Positions 10,889 through 18,307 of a stretch of 32,671 bases of DNA are shown here, piece by piece. Source of the stretch: Reyranella massiliensis 521 (lineage in GTDB: Bacteria; Pseudomonadota; Alphaproteobacteria; Reyranellales; Reyranellaceae); the NCBI GenBank assembly GCA_945860205.1, contig CAMARK010000055.1:1-32671 (forward strand), in the 5' to 3' direction. A model generated the notes under the pieces. The model saw nothing but the letters and a program-made list of their open reading frames with translations, was not told the DNA's origin and made no database searches. Within the stretch, counting starts at the first letter, position 1. Every line of letters begins with the position of its first letter. The translations under genes were made by a program, and so were the position numbers.

Positions 10889-11800
10889 ATGAGCGACGTG
10901 CGTATTCTGGCGAGCGGCTTCGGCTTTCCCGAAGGTCCGGTGGTCCTGCCCGACGGGTCGGTGATCCTGACGGAGATCCGCAACAACCGCTGCTCGCGCG
11001 TCACGCCTGACGGCAAGGTGTCGTTGTTCTCGGCGACCGGCGGTGGCCCCAACGGGCTCGCGGTCGGCCCCGACGGCGCGCTCTATCTCTGCAACAATGG
11101 CGGCAGCCGCTACGTCGAGGGCAACTCGATGGGCGTGGCGCCGCATCCCGACTACAAGCACGGCTTCGTCCAGCGCCTCGACCGCGCCACCGGCAAGATG
11201 AACGAGCTCTACATCGAATGCGACAGCCACAAGTTGTCGGCACCCAACGACCTGGTGTTCGACAAGGCGGGCGGTTTCTACTTCACCGATCTCGGCAAGC
11301 GCTACGCCCGCCAGCGCGATCATGGCGGCATCTACTACGCCAAGCCGGACGGCTCCTCGGTCAAGTGCCTCGTCCATCCGTTTCTCAGCCCCAACGGCTG
11401 CGGCCTGTCTCCCGACGGCAAGATCCTCTACGTCGCCGACACCGAAAGCGCGCGGCTGTGGGCGTTCGACATCGAAGGTCCGGGCGAGGTCGCCAAGCCG
11501 ACCGGCAATGCCCATCACAGCGGCCGCGTCGTCGGTGCCGTCGGCAGCAACGCGCGCTTCGACAGTCTGGCGGTGCTGGAGAACGGCAACATCACGGTGG
11601 CTACGCTCAACACCGGCATGATCACCGAATTCTCGCCGGCCGGCGCCGTCGTGCGCGAAGTGAAGATGCCGGACATCTATCCGACCAACATCTGCTTCGG
11701 CGGCCCCGACATGCGCACCGCCTACATCACTCTGTCGGACAAGGGCCAGCTCGCAACCATGACCTGGCCGACTCCGGGGCTGAAACTCAACTACACTTGA
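10889..11800 (+). CDS. SMP-30/gluconolactonase-like beta-propeller hydrolase
   Basis: This 303-aa protein is a six-bladed propeller of the SMP-30/LRE family. The conserved divalent-metal ligands are visible: Glu15 in GFPEGPVV, Asn120 in SAPNDLVF and Asp225 in RFDSLAVL, with an additional conserved LSPNGCGLSPD around 166-176. Relatives hydrolyse lactones of sugars or of cyclic oxidation products. Next to a flavin monooxygenase, a role opening a lactone made during ring breakdown is a reasonable inference. The ATG at 10889 has GGAGG 8 nt upstream. It has no signal peptide, so it acts in the cytosol. Confidence 0.9.
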   Translation: MSDVRILASGFGFPEGPVVLPDGSVILTEIRNNRCSRVTPDGKVSLFSATGGGPNGLAVGPDGALYLCNNGGSRYVEGNSMGVAPHPDYKHGFVQRLDRATGKMNELYIECDSHKLSAPNDLVFDKAGGFYFTDLGKRYARQRDHGGIYYAKPDGSSVKCLVHPFLSPNGCGLSPDGKILYVADTESARLWAFDIEGPGEVAKPTGNAHHSGRVVGAVGSNARFDSLAVLENGNITVATLNTGMITEFSPAGAVVREVKMPDIYPTNICFGGPDMRTAYITLSDKGQLATMTWPTPGLKLNYT

Positions 11801-11814
11801 GAGGAGACTCCGCC

Positions 11815-12189
11815 ATGGCGGGCAACGAACGGGGAGTCATCGATCTCGACAGGAAGCGCATGCGGGCGATGGCGGCCAAGGATGTCGAGACTCTGGAGAA
11901 TCTGCTGGCCGACGATCTGGTCTACACGCACTCCTCGGCGCGCCTCGACACCAAGAGGAGCCTGATCCAGGCCATGGTGTCGGGCACGACGGTCTACACC
12001 AGCGTCGAGCCGTCCCACGTCAAGGCGCAGGACCTCGGCGATACGGTGGTGCTGACCGGGGTTGCACAGATCAAGGTCGTGTCCAATGGCACGCCCAACG
12101 CCTTCGGTGTCCGCTTCACCGACGTCTACACCAGGCGCGATGGCCGCTGGCAAATGGTAACGTGGCAGTCGACGCGTCTGCCGGCATAG
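11815..12189 (+). CDS. NTF2-like (DUF4440/SnoaL-type) small protein
   Basis: This 124-aa protein has the cone-shaped NTF2-like fold pattern: an N-terminal helix (RKRMRAMAAKDVETLENLLADDLVYTH is split over helix and first strand), TKRSLIQAM, then strands ending in RFTDVYTRRDGRWQMVTWQSTRLP, the standard C-terminal signature of DUF4440. Members are enzymes, ligand-binding proteins or ring-hydroxylase accessory subunits, so the role here is open. The open frame extends far upstream, but the ATG at 11815 follows GAGGAG and lies 14 nt behind the SMP-30 stop, and the upstream frame is just a shadow of that gene. Confidence 0.87.
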   Translation: MAGNERGVIDLDRKRMRAMAAKDVETLENLLADDLVYTHSSARLDTKRSLIQAMVSGTTVYTSVEPSHVKAQDLGDTVVLTGVAQIKVVSNGTPNAFGVRFTDVYTRRDGRWQMVTWQSTRLPA

Positions 12190-12200
12190 GAGACAGAGCA

Positions 12201-12665
12201 ATGACCGAGACCCAGATCGCCCCCAATCTTCCGCAATGGATGAAGGACCATGTCGACCGCTACCTCTCGAGCGGCGGCACCGATGGGCACATGTACAAGA
12301 TCACCCTGCCCAACCTGCCGGAACTCAACGTTCCGTCGCTGCTGCTGGTCACCAAGGGCCGCAAGTCGGGACAGAAGTTCCTGTTCCCATTGTTCTACGG
12401 TCGGGCCGGCAAGGGCTACTTCGTGATCGCTTCCAAGGGCGGCGCGCCGGAGCATCCCGGCTGGTACCGCAACCTGCTGGCCAATCCCGAGGTCGAGATC
12501 CAGGTCGGCACGGAGAAGATGAAGGCGCGGGCACGCGTCGCGTCAGGTGAAGAACGGGCGAAGCTGTGGAAGGAGGGCGTGGTTTTCTGGCCGCCCTATG
12601 CCGACTATCAGGTCAAGGCGGGCTCGCGCGAAATCCCCGTCGTCGTGCTCGATCCGCTGGCCTAG
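12201..12665 (+). CDS. Deazaflavin-dependent nitroreductase-like protein (DUF385)
   Basis: This 154-aa protein matches the split-barrel family of F420-dependent nitroreductases (DUF385): LLVTKGRKSGQKFLFPLFY, FVIASKGGAPEHPGWYRNL, NPEVEIQVG, and the tail FWPPYADYQVK with REIPVVVLDPL. These are nearly all the hallmarks of the family, which reduces nitro compounds, enones or quinones with F420 in actinobacteria. Proteobacterial copies may use F420 or FMN, and the cofactor here is unknown. The window also encodes a luciferase-like protein of the often F420-linked group at 18304-19173, which is suggestive only. The ATG at 12201 follows GGAGACA; the earlier in-frame ATG overlaps the previous gene and lacks a ribosome site. 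Confidence 0.87.
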   Translation: MTETQIAPNLPQWMKDHVDRYLSSGGTDGHMYKITLPNLPELNVPSLLLVTKGRKSGQKFLFPLFYGRAGKGYFVIASKGGAPEHPGWYRNLLANPEVEIQVGTEKMKARARVASGEERAKLWKEGVVFWPPYADYQVKAGSREIPVVVLDPLA

Positions 12666-12672
12666 GCCGTGG

Positions 12673-12742
12673 GTGGACTGTCGGAGTCCGCCCTACCCCA
12701 ATAGCGACCAAATTCCGCGGCGCGGCGCAGCGAGGCGCCGCG
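12673..12742 (+). repeat. Tandem GC-rich hairpins after the DUF385 gene
   Basis: Two hairpins lie in the 198-nt gap before the Bug receptor gene: GTGGACT/AGTCCGC (12673-12679 with 12685-12691, one G-T pair) and CGCGGCGC/GCGCCGCG (12721-12728 with 12735-12742, 6-nt loop). Neither is followed by a T-run, so they could be weak or Rho-assisted 3' ends. The rest of the gap holds an inverted repeat TTGCGT/ACGCAA (12823-12828 with 12841-12846) just upstream of the next gene's ribosome site, and no gene that I can support. Confidence 0.3.
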
Positions 12743-12863
12743 ATGTGCCAAGAAGAGGCATTGGCCCCTTCCGCCTTCTCGCAAGACTGGTGTAGCCTGC
12801 TCCCGCCGAGCGTCCAGTTGAGTTGCGTAGTCGCGTCGTAACGCAAACTGTGGAGGCAGCATC

Positions 12864-13841
12864 ATGAAATTTCCCCGCCGCTCATTCGTGCATCTGGCCG
12901 CGAGTGCCGCCGCCTTGCCGGCCGTGTCCGGCGTTGCCCGGGCACAAGCCTATCCGTCGCGGCCGGCACGGATCGTCGTCGGCTTTCCCGCCGGCGGGGC
13001 GACCGACATCATGGCGCGCCTGATGAGTGACTGGCTGACGGAGCGCCTCGGTCAGCAATTCCTCGTCGAGAACAAGCCCGGCGCCAGCGGCAGCATCGGG
13101 ACCGACACGGTCGCCAAGTCACCCGCCGATGGCTACACGCTGCTGCAGGCCGTGACCCCGAATGCGATCAATCCCTCGCTCTACAGCAATCTCGGTTTCG
13201 ACTTCATCCGGGACTTCGCGCCGGTCATCTACCAAGCGCGGCTGGCCTACGTCGTCGTGGTGAATCCGTCGGTCCCCGCCAACACGCTGCCCGAGCTCAT
13301 CGCCTACGCCAAGGCCAACCCGGGCAAGATCAACTACGGATCGGCGGGCCAAGGCACGCCGCAGAACATCACCTGCGAACTCTTCAAGATGATGACCGGG
13401 GTGAACCTGGTCCACGTGCCGTACAAGGGCGGGGCGCCTGCAGTCGCCGATCTGCTCGCCGGCCATGTGCAGGTGATTTTCGCGCCCATCTCGGAATCGA
13501 TCCCGCAGATCAAGTCCGGCAAGCTGCGCGCCTTGGCGGTAACGCCCGTGAAACGTCTGGACGTGCTGCCGGACGTTCCAACGATTGCCGAGTTCGTGCC
13601 GGGCTATGAGGCCAGCGGTTTTGCCGGCATGAGCGTGCCCAAGGGCACCCCGGCCGCAATCATCGATGTGCTGAACAAGCAGCTCAATGCCGCCCTCGCC
13701 GATCCCAAGATCAAAGGCCGGATCGAGGAGCTGGGCGGCACGGTGATGGGGGGCACGCCGGAAGAATTCGGGAAGCTCGTCGCGGAAGCCACCGAAAAGT
13801 GGGCGAAGGTCATCAAGGCCGCAGGCATCAAGCCCGAATAG
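12864..13841 (+). CDS. Bug-family tripartite tricarboxylate transporter receptor, orphan
   Basis: This 325-aa periplasmic solute-binding protein has a leader with twin arginines (PRRSFVHLAASAA, Arg5-Arg6) and cleavage likely after ARAQA, so export may use the Tat route. The mature part has the family marks YPSRPARIVVGFPAGGATD at its start, LVENKPGASGSIG, ANPGKINYGSAGQGTPQ and VHVPYKGGAPAV. Bug proteins bind carboxylates or aromatic acids and deliver them to TctA/TctB permeases, or act as sensors. No TctA or TctB gene is present here, so it is an orphan receptor, which is common in this family. It presumably gathers the compound processed by the surrounding enzymes (inference). GGAGG lies 9 nt before the ATG. 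Confidence 0.94.
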   Translation: MKFPRRSFVHLAASAAALPAVSGVARAQAYPSRPARIVVGFPAGGATDIMARLMSDWLTERLGQQFLVENKPGASGSIGTDTVAKSPADGYTLLQAVTPNAINPSLYSNLGFDFIRDFAPVIYQARLAYVVVVNPSVPANTLPELIAYAKANPGKINYGSAGQGTPQNITCELFKMMTGVNLVHVPYKGGAPAVADLLAGHVQVIFAPISESIPQIKSGKLRALAVTPVKRLDVLPDVPTIAEFVPGYEASGFAGMSVPKGTPAAIIDVLNKQLNAALADPKIKGRIEELGGTVMGGTPEEFGKLVAEATEKWAKVIKAAGIKPE

Positions 13842-13859
13842 CGCGCACGGCCCCGCGCC

Positions 13860-14660
13860 TTAGTTGGCGGTCATGCCGCCATCGATCACGAGCTCGCTGC
13901 CGGTGACCCAAGCTGCGTCGTCGGAGGCGAGGTAGAGGCAGCCCGCGGCAATATCGTCCGGGGTTCCGAAGCGGCCGAGCGGCGTTGCCTCCAGACGCTG
14001 GCGCGCGACGTCGGGATTGGAATGGCCGGGCCCGGTCATCGGCGTGTCGACGAAACCCGGATGCACCGAGTTCACGCGGATCTTGTCCGGCGCGTATTGG
14101 ATCGCCGCGGCCTTGGAGAAGATCCGCACCGCGCCCTTGGAGGCGTGATAGGCGGCATTGGCGTGCGAGCCGACGATGCCGCAGATCGACGAGATGTTGA
14201 TGATCGACCCGCCGCCAGCGCGCAGCATCGCCGGTACCGCGGCCTTGGTGCCGAGGAAGACGCCCGTGGCGTTGATCTCCATGACCCAGTTCCACTGCTC
14301 CAGCGTCTGGTCGGCGAGGCGCGGTCCGGCGGTCAGGCTGGTCTGGATGTTGAGCTTGGGGTCGCGGCCCGAGATGCCGGCGATGTTGCACAGGATGTCG
14401 AGGCGGCCGTAGGTCTTCTCGGCATCGGCCACGATTTCGGCCCATCGCGCCTCGGCGCGCACGTCCTGGGGCGCGAACATCGCGGTTCCGCCTCCCTCGA
14501 CGATCTCCTTTTCCATCGCCTTGCCGAGGATAGTGTTGCTGTCGGTGAGCACGACCGCGGCGCCATGCAGGGCGAATGCCCTGGCCGTTGCGGCGCCGAT
14601 ACCCGACGCGCCGCCCGTCACGATGGCGACTTTTCCGATCAGTCTCTTTCCGGGTTGCAT
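13860..14660 (-). CDS. SDR-family oxidoreductase
   Basis: This 266-aa classical short-chain dehydrogenase/reductase has the cofactor motif TGGASGIG at 15-22, the NNAG-equivalent CNIAG at 91-95, and a Ser-Tyr-Lys triad at Ser158, Tyr171 and Lys175 (YHASK). Asp40 at the end of beta-2 favours NAD over NADP. The tail SDDAAWVTGSELVIDGGMTAN is typical of FabG-like alcohol or hydroxyacid dehydrogenases. The ATG at 14660 follows GAGGAG at 8-nt spacing, better than the upstream in-frame ATG at 14690. It converges on the Bug gene with an 18-nt gap and is divergent from a second SDR gene. The substrate is unknown. Confidence 0.92.
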   Translation of the reverse strand: MQPGKRLIGKVAIVTGGASGIGAATARAFALHGAAVVLTDSNTILGKAMEKEIVEGGGTAMFAPQDVRAEARWAEIVADAEKTYGRLDILCNIAGISGRDPKLNIQTSLTAGPRLADQTLEQWNWVMEINATGVFLGTKAAVPAMLRAGGGSIINISSICGIVGSHANAAYHASKGAVRIFSKAAAIQYAPDKIRVNSVHPGFVDTPMTGPGHSNPDVARQRLEATPLGRFGTPDDIAAGCLYLASDDAAWVTGSELVIDGGMTAN

Positions 14661-14742
14661 GCTGGCTCTCCTCACTTCTCCGACATTCATTGCGGCCGCG
14701 ATCGTGGCATGACCGGCAGCGAAACGACAGGCGGCGGCCTGA

Positions 14743-14778
14743 TTGACTCCCCCGACCGGGGCCGCACAATCGAGTCAA
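14743..14778 (+). promoter_or_regulatory. Promoter candidate with a 7-bp inverted repeat between two SDR genes
   Basis: The divergent region contains TTGACTC (14743-14749) and its exact reverse complement GAGTCAA (14772-14778). The left arm also supplies a -35-like TTGACT followed after 16 nt by CACAAT (14765-14770), a fair sigma-70 pair directed at the plus-strand SDR operon. The two arms are 29 bp centre to centre, close to three helical turns, as expected for a dimeric regulator touching two sites. Regulatory function is inferred. Confidence 0.4.
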
Positions 14779-14805
14779 CCAAGAAAGAGATAGGGCGAGG
14801 AAACC

Positions 14806-15582
14806 ATGCGCTTCACGAACAAGGTGGCGGTGATCACCGCGGCCGCCAACGGCATCGGCCGCGCGACAGCCCAGATCATGGTGCGCGAAGGCGCGACCGT
14901 GATCGTCGTCGACAATCACCAGGCCCGCCTCGATGAGGCAGTGCCGGCGCTCAGCAAGATTGCGGGCAAGGGGCCGGGACGCGTGGAGGGCAAGCTGGTC
15001 GACGCGCTGGATGCCGCCGCGGTCGACAGGCTGGTGGGCGACGTGGCGCGCGATCAGGGCCGCATCGACATCCTGGTCAACGCGGTGGGCGGCAGCACGG
15101 TGATCGCCAACCCGCAGGCGACGACCGAGCAGCTGGCCTTCGCCGACTGGCAGAAGCTGATCGCCTTCAATCTCGACGGCACCTTCTTGTTCACCCACGC
15201 GGTGATCCCGGTGATGAAGCGGCACCGCAGCGGCAAGATCGTCAACCTGGCCTCGATCGCCGGGCGCGGCCTCAGCGTGAACAGTTCGAGCGCCTATGCC
15301 GCGGCCAAGGGCGGCATCATCGCCTTCACCCGCAAGCTTGCCTATGAACTCGGCCCCGACGGCATCAACGTCAATGCCATCGCGCCCAGCGTGACGCTCA
15401 CCGAACGCATCCGGCCGCACTGGGAGAAGCGCTCCCAGGCCTCGCAGGCCGAGGAGATCGAACGCACGCCGCTCCGCCGCGTCGCCGAAGCCGTCGACCA
15501 GGCTAACGTGATCTGTTTCCTGGCCTCGTCCGAATCAGATTTCGTCACCGGCCTCACCATCGATGTGACTGGCGGCATTTAA
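14806..15582 (+). CDS. SDR-family oxidoreductase
   Basis: This 258-aa SDR has the variant cofactor motif TAAANGIG at 11-18, in which alanine replaces the first glycine; this variant is seen in a subset of active SDRs. NAVGG (92-96) and the catalytic Ser150, Tyr164 and Lys168 (YAAAK) are present, with SESDFVTGLTIDVTGGI at the end. Asp36 after beta-2 points to NAD preference. It is the first gene of a plus-strand run with the 3-hydroxyisobutyrate-dehydrogenase-like, hydrolase and amidohydrolase genes, 15 nt upstream of the next. It most likely oxidises a cyclic or secondary alcohol intermediate; the exact substrate is not visible. Confidence 0.92.
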   Translation: MRFTNKVAVITAAANGIGRATAQIMVREGATVIVVDNHQARLDEAVPALSKIAGKGPGRVEGKLVDALDAAAVDRLVGDVARDQGRIDILVNAVGGSTVIANPQATTEQLAFADWQKLIAFNLDGTFLFTHAVIPVMKRHRSGKIVNLASIAGRGLSVNSSSAYAAAKGGIIAFTRKLAYELGPDGINVNAIAPSVTLTERIRPHWEKRSQASQAEEIERTPLRRVAEAVDQANVICFLASSESDFVTGLTIDVTGGI

Positions 15583-15597
15583 GTCTGGGAGAAGAAC

Positions 15598-16512
15598 ATG
15601 GCGGGCAAGGTCGGATTCATCGGGCTCGGCGCCATGGGCGGGCCGATGGCGCTCAATCTCGTGAAGGCCGGCTTCAAGCTGGTGGTGCACGACATCGACC
15701 AGACCAAGACGGCGCCGCTCCGCGCCAAGGGCGCCGAACTTGCCGGCACGGCCGAGGCCGTCGCTGCCGAAGTCGAGCGGACCATCGTCATCGTCGAGAC
15801 GACCGACCAGGCCCAGGCGGTGATCGCGGGCGAGCGCGGCATCATCAAGAGCGCCAAGCCGGGCCACATCGTTCTCTGCATGGCCACCATCGATCCCTTC
15901 GCCGCGCGGACCTTGGCCGATCAACTGGCGGCACAGGGCATCGCCATGCTCGATGCGCCGGTGAGCGGCGGCACGGGCCGCGCGCAATCGGGCGACCTGT
16001 CGGTGATCGTGGGTGGTGCCGCAGACGTATTCGCCAAGTGCGAGGACCTGTTCAAGGTCATGGGCAGCCGCTCGTTCCATGTCGGGCCGCTGGGCAGCGG
16101 TCTCGCCATGAAGCTGGTCAACAACATGCTGGTCCAGGTCAACACCGTGGCGGTGGCCGAGGCCATGGTGCTGGGCGTCAAGGCCGGGCTCGATCCGCAG
16201 ATGATCTACGACGTGGTGCGCGTCTCGACCGGCGCAAGCGCTGCGTGGGAGCTGCGCGTGCCGCGGATCCTCGCCGGCGACTTCGAGCCGGGCGGCACGA
16301 TCGACATCTCCTACAAGGACCAGGAATTGGAGACCGCCTTCGCTAAGCGCCTGGGCGTGCCGCTCCTGCTCGCGAACGTGACGCAGCAGGTCTATCAGAT
16401 GGCGCGCGCCAAAGGGCTGAACAAGCAGGACGGCTCGGCGATCGTGAAGGTGTTCGAACAGATGGCCAATGTGACAGTGGGCGTGACGGTGAAAAAGGGG
16501 ACTGAGCGATGA
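15598..16512 (+). CDS. 3-hydroxyisobutyrate dehydrogenase-like NAD(P)-dependent oxidoreductase
   Basis: This 304-aa beta-hydroxyacid dehydrogenase has the N-terminal Rossmann motif GLGAMG at 9-14, the substrate-binding DAPVSGGTGRAQSGDL at 119-134, and catalytic Lys172 in GLAMKLVNNML, followed by the all-helical C-terminal domain. Family members oxidise 3-hydroxyisobutyrate, tartronate semialdehyde, 6-phosphogluconate or similar beta-hydroxyacids. Its stop overlaps the next gene's start by 4 nt (ATGA). Co-transcription with an SDR and two hydrolases suggests a beta-hydroxyacid intermediate in a degradation pathway, but which one cannot be told from the sequence. Confidence 0.92.
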   Translation: MAGKVGFIGLGAMGGPMALNLVKAGFKLVVHDIDQTKTAPLRAKGAELAGTAEAVAAEVERTIVIVETTDQAQAVIAGERGIIKSAKPGHIVLCMATIDPFAARTLADQLAAQGIAMLDAPVSGGTGRAQSGDLSVIVGGAADVFAKCEDLFKVMGSRSFHVGPLGSGLAMKLVNNMLVQVNTVAVAEAMVLGVKAGLDPQMIYDVVRVSTGASAAWELRVPRILAGDFEPGGTIDISYKDQELETAFAKRLGVPLLLANVTQQVYQMARAKGLNKQDGSAIVKVFEQMANVTVGVTVKKGTER

Positions 16513-17198
16513 CCACATTCGTGCTGATCCACGGCGCCTATCAGGGTGGCTGGATCTGGAATCCCGTGGCCGAGCAGCTGCGCGCCAAGGGCCACCTCGT
16601 GCTGGCGCCGACGCTGGACGGCTGCGCCGAACGCAAGGGCCAGCTCCGCGCCGGCATCAACACCGAGACGCACGCCGACGAAGTTGCCGAGCTGCTGTTC
16701 TACAACGATCTGAAGGACGTGGTGCTGGCCGGCACCAGCACCGGCGGCATGGTGATGGCGCGTGTGGCCGAACTGGCGCGCGAGCGGGTGGCGCGGGTGG
16801 TGTTTGCCGATGCGCTGGCGTTGCTCGACGGCGAGGCCTTGCCGGACATCGTGAAGCGCCCGACCGCCGTGAACACCGAACTCGGCACCGGCCCGTCGCG
16901 GCAGGATTTCGAGACGCGCCTGTTCGCCGATCTCGATCCCAGGACGCGGGCCTGGGCACTGGACCGCTGCACGCCGCATCCGATCGCCGCCATGCAGGCG
17001 CCGGTCAAGCTGGAGAAGTTCTGGAACCAGGCGTGGAACGCCTCGGTGATCTGGTGCCGCAAGAGTTCCAATCCGCCTGTCGCCCACCAGCGTCGCACGG
17101 CGGACAAGTTGAAGGGCCGCTGGCATGAGCTGGACACCGGCCATTATCCGATGCTGACCGAGCCGGAGGCTCTGGCGCGCCTGATCGCGGAGGGATGA
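16509..17198 (+). CDS. Alpha/beta-fold hydrolase
   Basis: This 229-aa hydrolase opens with FVLIHGAYQGGWIW, including the oxyanion His-Gly, carries the nucleophile elbow GTSTGG with Ser77, and has a C-terminal catalytic histidine His212 in DTGHYPML. The overall pattern resembles the small hydroxynitrile lyase/salicylate esterase-like (EstC/MES) group. It likely cleaves an ester, lactone or carbon-carbon bond in the cytosol. Its ATG overlaps the preceding stop (ATGA), and its own stop overlaps the region of the next start, so all three are translationally linked. Confidence 0.88.
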   Translation: MTTFVLIHGAYQGGWIWNPVAEQLRAKGHLVLAPTLDGCAERKGQLRAGINTETHADEVAELLFYNDLKDVVLAGTSTGGMVMARVAELARERVARVVFADALALLDGEALPDIVKRPTAVNTELGTGPSRQDFETRLFADLDPRTRAWALDRCTPHPIAAMQAPVKLEKFWNQAWNASVIWCRKSSNPPVAHQRRTADKLKGRWHELDTGHYPMLTEPEALARLIAEG

Positions 17199-17203
17199 CG
17201 GAC

Positions 17204-18307
17204 ATGTCGGATTCGAAGAGCGCCTCGTCACTCGGCTCGATGTTGGCCAGCCGCAAGCCTGGCGAACCGACGCGATTCGGCCGCATCTTCAAGCCCGACG
17301 ACGCGTGGCTCGCCACGGCGCCGAAGGAGGAGGTCCTCGAGCCCGACCTGCCGATCGTCGACACGCACCATCACCTCTGGGATTTTCCCGGCTATCGCTA
17401 CCTGCTGGACGAGCTGCTGGCCGACCTCGGCACCGGCCACAACGTCGTGGCGACGGTGTTCGAGGAATGCAGATCGATGTATCGCGCCCATGGGCCCGAG
17501 GAGATGAAGCCGGTGGGCGAGGTCGAGTTCGTGGCCGGCGTCGCCGCCATGAGCGCAAGCGGCCGCTACGGTGCGACGAAGGTCGGCGCCGGCATCGTGG
17601 GCTTTGCCGACCTGACCCTCGGCGACCGCGTCGCTTCAGTTCTGGAGGCCGAGATCGCCGCCGGTGGTGGACGCTTCCGCGGCGTGCGCCATTCGGCGGC
17701 CTGGGATGCCGATCCGATTATCGGCAACAGTCACCACTTCGACGGGCCGGGCCTCTACCGCGACTCGAACTTTCGCGCCGGCATGGCAAGGCTGACGGCC
17801 CTCGGCCTGCCGCTCGATGCCTGGGTCTTCCATCCGCAGCTCGCCGAGGTGGTCGATCTCGCGCGCGCATTCCCGCGGGCCAACATCGTCATGTGTCATA
17901 TGGGCGGGCCGCTGGGCTACGGCCCCTATGCCGGCAGGAAGGACGAGGTGTTCGCGATCTGGAAGGCGAGCATGAAGGAGCTGGCCGCCTGTCCCAACGT
18001 GTCGGTGAAGCTGGGCGGCGTGATGATGCGGTTGGCTGCCTACGACTACATGCAGCTTCCGGCGCCACCCTCGTCGGAGGCGCTCGCGGGATACTGGGGG
18101 CCTTATGTAAAAACCTGCATCGAGCTGTTCGGCGCCGATCGCTGCATGGTCGAGAGCAACTACCCCGTCGACAAGATGGGCATCGGACCGGCCGCCCTCT
18201 GGAACGCTTTTAAGCGCATGACGGCAGGCGCGTCGGCCGACGAGAAGAAGGCGATCTTCAGCGGCACGGCGAACCGCGTCTATCGCCTTGGCCTCACGGG
18301 AAGCTAG
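17204..18307 (+). CDS. COG3618 amidohydrolase (lactonase-like metal-dependent hydrolase)
   Basis: The 367-aa protein is a TIM-barrel hydrolase of the 2-pyrone-4,6-dicarboxylate lactonase/COG3618 group. Signature segments are VDTHHHLWDFPGY near residue 52, RGVRHSAAWD, AWVFHPQLAEV, VMCHMGGPLGYG, NVSVKLGGVMM and the C-terminal DRCMVESNYPVDKMG, which replaces the usual SNFP motif with SNYP. Such enzymes open lactones or cleave amides in aromatic-acid pathways. The ATG at 17204 sits about 9 nt after GGAGGG; the ATG at 17195, which overlaps the previous stop, has that site directly against it and is less likely. Its stop codon shares two bases with the stop of the convergent next gene. Confidence 0.9.
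   Translation: MSDSKSASSLGSMLASRKPGEPTRFGRIFKPDDAWLATAPKEEVLEPDLPIVDTHHHLWDFPGYRYLLDELLADLGTGHNVVATVFEECRSMYRAHGPEEMKPVGEVEFVAGVAAMSASGRYGATKVGAGIVGFADLTLGDRVASVLEAEIAAGGGRFRGVRHSAAWDADPIIGNSHHFDGPGLYRDSNFRAGMARLTALGLPLDAWVFHPQLAEVVDLARAFPRANIVMCHMGGPLGYGPYAGRKDEVFAIWKASMKELAACPNVSVKLGGVMMRLAAYDYMQLPAPPSSEALAGYWGPYVKTCIELFGADRCMVESNYPVDKMGIGPAALWNAFKRMTAGASADEKKAIFSGTANRVYRLGLTGS

Noticed and set aside
12823-12846. TTGCGT/ACGCAA repeat sharing GTAACGCAA with the cysE leader as a common regulatory motif
   Set aside because: Only two occurrences were noticed, with different spacing and unrelated genes; not enough to call a motif.
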